64,000 nt of DNA, from NCBI GenBank assembly GCA_029959085.1, contig JARWIR010000005.1, forward strand, positions 4,838,501 through 4,902,500, given 5' to 3'. The notes under the pieces were generated by a model, which worked only from the letters and a program-made list of their open reading frames with translations, made no database searches and was not told the origin of the DNA. The DNA is from Nemophila menziesii. Taxonomy: Eukaryota > Streptophyta > Magnoliopsida > Boraginales > Hydrophyllaceae. A program made the translations under genes and the position numbers. This document shows positions 56,501 through 64,000 of this stretch, piece by piece (within the stretch, counting starts at the first letter, position 1; the number at the start of each line of letters is the position of its first letter).

Positions 56501-59500
56501 TCAAGAAACCTATTTTCTAATTAAAACAAAATAAGTCTAAATAATACAACAATAATTTAATTATATTACTTCTAACAATATATTCAAAATAATATTTAAA
56601 CAATTTACTTTAATCTGATCTAAAAATAATTATATTTATCAAAATATAATAAATAATATATATTTATAGAATTAAATAATACTAGAAAAATATATTTTAA
56701 ACTAATATAACACAAATTCTATTTCTCAAGATATAACACTTAATATAAAATACATATATATAAATTATTAAACAAAACTAAATAACAACTAAAAACAAAA
56801 TTAAAAAATATACATACCTTAATTACGGAGAGAAGAAGTAAAGAATAAGAGTAAGAGGTGGAAATGTTATGAAGAGTGAAAGTGTTTTTATAGGAAAAAG
56901 GTCGGTAGACATACATCTTAACAAAAAAAAGTTAAGCTTGGCTACCCAAATGCTGAATTCAATTATAAATCGGCAACTGAGATGCCGATTTAGTGCATTT
57001 GTGTAATTTTTTTTTTTTGGTATATTTTTTCAATTCTTTTATATATTTGGTATATTATTAAAATAAAAACTCATACTCTTGTTGACCAAATCTCTCCCCG
57101 ACCAAACACTCTACGATAATCTCTGTTTTATCAAAATCTCATAGGGGTACGATTTCTAAAGTCTCCTATCAATTAATTCCTGATTTAATCGTTTATATTG
57201 ATTAAAATTGTTATTGTTCATCCAAAATCATCAGAAAAGTGAGGTCTCCAACGTAGAACACGCGATTGCATTATTGAAGTAATTTAAATCGAGTTGACAA
57301 CACCTAACAAAAAGCAAAATGCCAATTTGTAAAGAAGTGATAATCTTTTGTAAAGTTCAAAGCACAAATGCCTTACTATTATTCACTTTTTCATAAAGTG
57401 CATTAGAGCTAAAAGCTAATTATATATGCAAAATAAATTTTAAAAAACTAGAAATGCATTGAGATTTCGAGAATTTACTTTCACTCCTTTTCCTCAATAT
57501 AAACATGTCAAACATTTTAAATTAAGAATTACTGCATATGTATCCAAATTTTAGTGAACTATATTTTGACATAGACTAATAAACCTTATTAATCAACCTT
57601 ATATTTCTTATAATACTTTTAATAAATTATCTTAATATTTTAATAAAAATAAAAAATAGATATAAAAGATTAAAAAATATTTTGATTTTATAAAATAAAC
57701 AATTATTTAAGAACAACTATGTAATGTTTAATGGTGGATTTACAAATCTTGTATCATACTATTATGTACCATTTTTTAAGGTATTGGTTCATTTTGATGA
57801 TCAATTTTTAGCTCAAATTGCTTTAATTGTGTCTATGTATTTGGAGTCGTCGATTTTTCAAACAAATTTTTTGTGTCATTGATAGTAATATTTCTTACTT
57901 GGTCATGGCAAGTGTGAGAAAAATGAATTCGCCGTTCTTTAAATAATTTTTAAAATTAAATGATAAAATTGATATTTGAACGTGAAGGGAACGAAAAATT
58001 ATTAAATCATTGGTTCTCCATTTCAAATGATTACCCCATCACCAATAAGCCTTGTAATGGTGAGTTTTTTTCCTTGTGTAAGAAATCTCGTGATATTTTT
58101 TGCCGTCGATTTTTTTTCTAAAGTTTAAAAAAATATTGTGTGGACTGTTGTATTACTCCTAAACATGCAATTATTGTATCGATAACAATACATGAAAAAT
58201 TTCGAACCAAGGATAATATGATTTATATGAAGAGTTGAATCTACTTTGTGAGTTGTGTGATGAAAATTTTGAGTCAAATAAACACCTAATATTTTGACCG
58301 TGAATTTTCAAGAAATATTTGAAAAGAAATGAAAAGATGGTTGAGGATTGAAAAAGAAATGAATAATATTTTGAATACTTTTAAATGCCTTAAAAAGTTT
58401 AAATCTTAGAATAATTAGAAAAGAAAAGTATATAGAATAGGCTTTGATGCTACTGTTTATCATATTTGGTGAATGAGAACAATCTAACTATAAGAAGGTG
58501 AAACTTTCTCAAAAAATAGAACTTGAAGGTGATAAAAATAGATACTTTTTATAATTTATTTGTTTTGTATTTCTATCATATTTTCATAGATGATCGAGGA
58601 CTTCATTGTATTTTCTTAATTTAAATTAATGAATAGATATTGGTTACTTTAAATTTTTGAGTTAAGGTAGGTTTTTTTTTATAGTGTAAATTTTATTATA
58701 CTTCAATGAAATCATTTATCCAAAATATATAAATATTGGTAGTCAATGCAAACCATTACCCAGGTAGCAAATGATGAGCAGTGGATTCTTCCATTGTCGG
58801 ATCTTACTTTGAGCTGGATGATTTGTGTTGGTGTGACATTCAATTTTGGACTATATGAGAATAACATCTTTATGTTTATAGTTAAGCCCGTATTCAATGA
58901 TAATGTTCTTTTTCGAAAATGAAATTAAAAAATTAAATCTATTTTGATCTAAAAATTCGATCTTTGCGGATTGAAAGATAAACAGGGAGATGCTTAGACT
59001 TTGGTGCCAATAAAATCTTCCCATATTCTCACATTTCAAACAAATTTTGAATTATTTACTATTAGGCTATGTATTAAGAAGTCAACTTATTCTGACTTTT
59101 TATGTTGAAAACTGTATGCATAAATCATGCCAGCACAAGAATCTTTAGTACAAGAAGTTGTTATCAGTTGTTGTAACTTGTCCTTGATAAATTGAGTATT
59201 GATCCATGTGATATGTGAAAATGTCAAATATACCTGCTTTTCAAAAATAACAGAAATAGCTTTGTTTTATACATAACTTTTGCAAATCTACCCACATGGT
59301 CACATGCATATATATGGGAGAAATCCGTAATTCTGCAAATCAGTCTCGTACTCCATAAATACCATTTAGAGTCCTAACATTATGAGGGATGATGATCTTA
59401 TATCCCTTATACCCGCATAGCCACCTATAGTCGCTATTCTTATCCCTAAAAACTCTCTAATGCAGCATGTTTCGCCAAAAGAGTCATCAACGTTAATTTA

Positions 59501-60890
59501 ACTCCGATCAATGGTTTTACCCATTTAAGTAGAACATTTATGCCGAAATTATTAATCCTCCGTCATGTTTCTTACCATATACCAGAAATATTTGATTTCT
59601 TAAAAACTTCAATCATATAAAATGTAAAAAGAAAAATTAGAAAATGTACTAGAATATGGATAAAGATATTAAGAGTTTTTCAAGGTGTGAATTGGAAGTG
59701 TGCTTTAGATAAGTAAATTATGCGTAGAAAATGAAGGAAGAAAAAGTTGTGGGGCACTTAAATATATGGGTATAAATGACTTTTGAAAAGTAGGAAGGAT
59801 TATGCATGATAATAGACAGCCTAGAACACCTACCGCAAAAAATAATACTACATTTTTTAATACTCCTATATATCTTTTGAAAGCTTAGTAATTAAGTTAC
59901 GAGACAACAATGAATACATGCACGAGTATTGGAGTACCTTTTAATTGTTGATTTCCATGCAAAACGGAGAAGCCTTCTTGCATATACTTTTTGGCCTCGA
60001 CTTTGACTAGCTTTTCCAAGCCATTAGTGTTTTTTTAGGTGAACCCCAACTAAAAGATTAACCCCCCACCCCACCCCTAACCATCTTTGTTTTGTTTTAG
60101 TGAATATTAATTAGCTAAGTTTTAGTGAATGTTAATTAACTAAGGGCATGTTTGTATTCAGGAAAAAAGTAATAAAAAAAAGGAAAAGAATGATTACAAA
60201 AAGAAAAGAAGGAAAGAGAATAATTCTTAAAAGAATTAGAATTAGATATTGGCAAAACCCATCCATACAATTTATTTTCATATAAATATATTTCTATATA
60301 AGAGCAATAGACTCATTAGTATGAAATCACTAAAAATGTAATTTTTATATTAAAAGATATTAAAATTTGACTCTCAAATGTATATTATAGTTTTAAATCT
60401 TTTTAGTTTTACCCATCACATTGCACCATCCGCCTACTTCCCAAGTTACAAGGTAGCTGGAGTGTAAGGCTTCCAATTTTATTAATTTTTCTTCTTCTCA
60501 TAAACAAATTAAGTACAAATCACATCATATTATAAAACACCTAGTCAAACTGCTCTGTTAGTTACCCTGAATCATTTCTAGTAATTCTACAAAGTTTGAC
60601 ATGCCATGTGTAGTGGTTGGACTTTCCAACCCTCACAAACACCGACATGATCGTTATTGGTTATATTTTTTTCATACAAGGTTCCTTGATAAATATACGT
60701 GTTAGAGGAGACGACTATACTAATTAATAGTGTGACTCTTGTGATAGATGTGAGCAAAACTTTAGCTTGTGGATATTATATGATTTGCCCTCATAATCTC
60801 GCTTTGTTTAATTTCAGGTTGATTATATATATGATAAGAGGATTAATGATGTTTTCTACCATTTCTCTCTGATAACTTTTGGGGTTAGAC
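56501..60890. other. AT-rich intergenic DNA, nothing recognised
   Basis: Very AT-rich stretch with short unrelated ORFs (58712-58897 and 58851-59039 on -), none with a recognisable domain. A GGGCATGTTTGTATTCAGG motif near 60143 resembles a PIF/Harbinger-type MITE end but no partner was found. Confidence 0.4.
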
Positions 60891-60892
60891 TC

Positions 60893-62318
60893 TTGTTCTT
60901 GAGTGTCTTATTCAAGACGTTGCTTTTGTACTTTTTGAAAATCCTAGAGGGGGGGTGAATAGGATTACTAATAATATAATGCCTAATTAAAATCTTTTGG
61001 ACAATAATAAGTTTAAGAGAAAACTTCTAGGTCAACTAATAAAATCAAACTCTTATAGGATCATGCAATGAAAAGAGTAAGGTTTGATATAAAAGTATGA
61101 CTAGTAAAAAGCTACTCCAATATCTTAATCTACTCTAGAAAACTATAAGTTTAGATATCCTAGATAAACAATATCATAGAATTCATGCAAGCATATAATC
61201 AAACATATAAAGTGCGGAAAGTAAATAGAGTAGGGAAAGAAAGATACACACGATTTATAGTGGTTCGGTTTCCCTACATCCACTACCTAAGGAAGCCTCC
61301 TTAGGATTTCAAGCTTTTCACTAAGCTCCCGTGTCTCTCTTAACCGGGTCGAGAACACAATAACCTTTACAAACTCTTCGATAACACGAAGGACACACCA
61401 CTTGTGTAATCACAACACAAGGACACCAAGTATACTCCCTATACTTGAATTCTCTCTTAATCTATCTATTACAAGACCTAGACTTAAGAGGATAGCAACA
61501 AAGTGTTTAAAGGTTTGCTAATTAAAGCTTGTAACTAAAACTCCTAATAGAGTGGATATGACTATAAGCTTGTATACTCCTTCTTGAGTGGATAGAACCT
61601 TGTGGCTTAATTGATTAACTCCTTGAAAGGATTTATAAGCTCACTAAGATTGAATTTGACTATGTATAGCTCTTGACACCTTCTTGAATGATAGCAATTA
61701 AGCCCCTTAATGTTTGTAATTAGTTGGTGTAGTTGTAGCCTTCAAAGAGCTTCAATTTATAGTAGAAAATGGCTTCCAACGGTCATAAGACTTGGGTCCA
61801 ACGGATCTATTAATCTCCCAACGGATATATTCCTTATGGCTTGTCTTTTGTGCATAAAACCCTTTTGTGCGGTGTACCGCGGATATGGTCCGGTGCACCG
61901 CAGAGCCATTCGACTTAACTTTGAGCTTATTGTTCGGACTGATCAATGTACCGCAACTCGGGTCCGCAACCTTGGTCCGGTGTACCGCACCGGTGTACCG
62001 CGCCAAGTAATCTTTGAAGGAAAATGACTTGGATCAATAAATCTTCTTCACGAAAGTTGTTGTAAACATTATTCTAAGAATCTTTGAAGTTGAACACTAA
62101 GGCTAATTCTCAATAAACATAAAGATAAGGTTAATAGCATTTGTATGAGAATAAGATTCTTAAGATAAAACAATCAAGTTGAACAACATGATAAAGAAAG
62201 AGCTTTTTGATGAAATAGAGTGTAAGAAGGAATGTGAATAACAATAGAAATTAGCATACTAAACACAAGAGGATTTGTCACATTAAAACAACCTAATAAG
62301 GGAGGCTATATGCCAACA
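60893..62318 (-). repeat. 3' LTR of the Sirevirus-like element
   Basis: Starts TGTTGGCATATAG (complement) at 62318. Contains a palindrome cluster (61869-61992), a CTATAAATTG TATA candidate near 61760, GTGGTTCGG near 61262, and a CCCCCCTCTAGG block near 60950. The left end is not fixed because the other LTR is outside the window; about 60893 (CA end) is a guess. Confidence 0.5.
61869..61992. repeat. Palindrome cluster in the Sirevirus-like LTR
   Basis: GCGGTGTACCGC at 61869, CGGTGCACCG at 61891, TGTACCGC at 61947, then CCGGTGTACCGC at 61978 and CCGGTGTACCGCG following. CGGTGCACCG is a perfect palindrome. Reading frames through the region are coincidental. Confidence 0.7.
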
Positions 62319-62332
62319 ATCTCCCCCTTTTT
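62319..62332 (-). other. Polypurine tract of the Sirevirus-like element
   Basis: Complement AAAAAGGGGGAGAT abuts the LTR TG. Three further AGGGGGAG-type copies (complement) lie upstream in the element at about 62402, 62491 and 62750. Confidence 0.65.
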
Positions 62333-63308
62333 GATGATGACAAATCCTTTACTAAAACACCTTAGGAATGATATGAAAGTTTAAGTACTAATTAAATAAA
62401 GCTCCCCCTCACAATAAGCATAAGTTTTGAGATGCATTTGTGAGTGTTTAAAACGTGCAAGTTTTGAAAGTTTTAGTGCACATAATATTTCTCCCCCTTT
62501 GTCTTCATCAAAAAGACGGGGTAAAAACAACTAAAAATAGAAGAGCAAAAACTCGAGTGAATAGATTTTAAACAATGATGCAAGAGTTTAGATATTTGTA
62601 AAGCAATTAGCTAAGGATAGAGATGTTTACCAACTCCTTGATAGATTTTGATTTCATATGCTTTCTAATGACACAAACGATTAGTTGCAAAATATGAAAT
62701 AAATGATTAGTCTAAGCATTTGAGTCTAAAAAATATGATTTAGCAAGGACTCCCCCTTACAAAATGCATATAGTTTGTTTGATTGACAATTTTCCCTAAT
62801 AAGAATACTTGAAATCATTTTGAAGAGATTTCGGGGTAAAACTGTAATTTGTTGAAAAGCAAGGGGTCAAGATGTATTTTTCAAAAGTTTGGGGGTTAAA
62901 CGCAATTTTGAAAAGATCTATTTGGGACCGAAATGCAAATATCAAACTATTAAGGTACAAAGCTAAAAAGAACAAACTATAGGGACTAAGGAGCAATATC
63001 AAGAAGTACCTATAACATCAAAGAATATGTTAGCAAACCAAATCAAAGATGATAAGTAACTAACAATCATGATAAAAACAAACCTAGTTAACCAATTATC
63101 CAAATAAAACATTTAGCATCCTAACATAGAAAACCAAATAAACCAAAGTAGTAATATCCTAGATGTCCAAAACACGGACCCATAAATACTTAAAAGCATA
63201 AACACACCACTTAACAAGTTCTAAAATAAACACATAAGCATAAAAACCCATAAACCACCAAGAACGAAAAAAGATGATTTTAAACACCAAACACCAAAGC
63301 AAGAAGGA

Positions 63309-64000
63309 TTAGCGATTATCACGAGGAGAGCGGCTCCTAGTCCTTCTTCCATTTCCAATATCATCGCGAATACACGAAACATCATTTTTCATACACGAAA
63401 GCTCATTCGCAAGATGCCCTATCTTATCTTCCAAAACTCCAAATTTCCTTTCTATTTTGTCTTCCAAAGCCACAAATTTACTTCCTATGTAATCCATGAA
63501 ACGAGACATAGCGCTTTCAAAACCGGATGGAGTAGGAGGGTTTGTATTGGTGGGTTGGCTTGGAGTGGGCTCATTAGGATTTGGGTTTTGTTGGGCCGGG
63601 TTATCTAATAAATGAAGAGTCTCAAGCTCCGGACCATCGGTGCTACTTTTTGCTTCAAGGATGCGATTACGAATAGTGGTATCCGAGATACGATTAATAG
63701 TTGAGACCGAAACATAGGTGTTGTTATAAATAACAAATTTCATTCTTAGAATCGTGAGATAATCGAAATTCCATGACTTATTGATTGGTTTCACATTAGT
63801 CCCTCCAAAAGAAATATCATTAGCTTCAAAGATTTTGGATAGAAAAATACCGTAAGGGACTTTATCCCGAGAGGCACGAGCGTGATTCATCCATTTGAAC
63901 ATTATCGCAATAATGTTTATCGGTTGTTTGGAGAAGATCAAATATAAAAGATAAGCTTCATACGGGATAAGTTTTGCATCATGCTTATCTTTCGGAATCA
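63309..64000 (-). CDS. Env-position ORF of Sirevirus-like element, partial
   Basis: Open from the window edge to 63309, so the N-terminus is missing; no ATG is needed within the visible part. Translation begins PKDKHDAKLIPYEAYLLYL and continues with FSKQPINIIAIMFKWM, VPYGIFLSKIFEANDI, then a Pro/Asn-rich linker (PNPNEPTPSQPTNTNPP) and a C-terminal coiled coil (SKFVALEDKIERKFGVLEDK) ending in a basic tail (RRTRSRSPRDNR). The core follows the same pattern as the Athila env-position ORFs (plant transposon protein domain). No transmembrane segment is visible. Confidence 0.65.
   Translation of the reverse strand, partial: IPKDKHDAKLIPYEAYLLYLIFSKQPINIIAIMFKWMNHARASRDKVPYGIFLSKIFEANDISFGGTNVKPINKSWNFDYLTILRMKFVIYNNTYVSVSTINRISDTTIRNRILEAKSSTDGPELETLHLLDNPAQQNPNPNEPTPSQPTNTNPPTPSGFESAMSRFMDYIGSKFVALEDKIERKFGVLEDKIGHLANELSCMKNDVSCIRDDIGNGRRTRSRSPRDNR

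Larger units (their letters stand above)
60890..64000 (-). mobile_element. Sirevirus-like Ty1/copia element, 3' part
   Basis: Reading the complement from the window edge: env-position ORF (to 63309), ~1 kb noncoding DNA with repeated AGGGGGAG motifs, the polypurine tract AAAAAGGGGGAGAT (62319-62332), then a 3' LTR starting TGTTGG at 62318. The phrase GATTTGTCATCATC before AAAAAGGGGGAGAT is typical of Sirevirus-type copia elements, and env-like third ORFs are known in that genus. Gag, integrase and RT would lie outside the window, so assignment is by these 3' features only. Confidence 0.65.

Noticed and set aside
61710..62027. 105-codon + ORF and 84-codon - ORF in the Sirevirus-like LTR
   Set aside because: They run through the palindrome cluster and TATA region of an LTR and show no domain.

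Overview
This is a repeat-rich piece of an angiosperm nuclear genome, probably a eudicot. It is AT-rich, the genes carry many GT-AG introns, and the repeats are plant-type Athila (Ty3/gypsy), Sirevirus-like (Ty1/copia), LINE, hAT, CACTA, MITE and SINE sequences. I cannot name the species. I saw no rRNA, tRNA or CRISPR locus.

Layout. (1) 1-4.9 kb holds old relics: an RNase H fragment, an hAT-like element with a target duplication, a LINE relic and copia relics. (2) 4.86-31.28 kb is a nest. A decayed copia was hit by an hAT-like element, that by Athila element E1 (5403-31082, + strand), and E1 by a second Athila E2 (15265-28106, - strand). E1 has near-identical 1562-bp LTRs, TSD TATAT, and a broken gag-pol (one frameshift, one nonsense). 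E2 has two apparently identical 1557-bp LTRs, TSD GGGAC, an uninterrupted 1891-codon gag-pol and a 438-codon env-position ORF. It looks structurally complete and young. (3) 31.3-50.7 kb holds a CREG-like gene (five exons), compound microsatellites, two SINE copies with target duplications, two diverged Athila-type LTRs, two RNase H-domain ORFs, a two-copy MITE family, CACTA-like subterminal repeats, and a probable noncoding transcription unit carrying a miR165/166 target-mimic-like site. (4) 50.8-53.9 kb is a small gene island: a SAM-domain gene (seven exons, +) and a SAP12-like double AN1 zinc-finger gene (two exons, -). (5) 54-60.9 kb is a LINE relic and unrecognised AT-rich DNA. (6) 60.9-64 kb is the 3' end of a Sirevirus-like copia element on the - strand: 3' LTR, polypurine tract, and an env-position ORF running off the window.

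Most notable observations: a net 3-nt-bulged miR165/166 pairing site in a short-ORF-only unit at 41.03 kb; a 10-bp stem with a fixed 26-nt loop at the 5' end of every Athila-type LTR here, with a compensatory base pair in one diverged family; arrays of GC-rich palindromes in Athila spacers, with different palindromes in the Sirevirus-like LTR; mosaic divergence between E1 and E2; and the inverted nest, which could form a ~9.9 kb RNA duplex.
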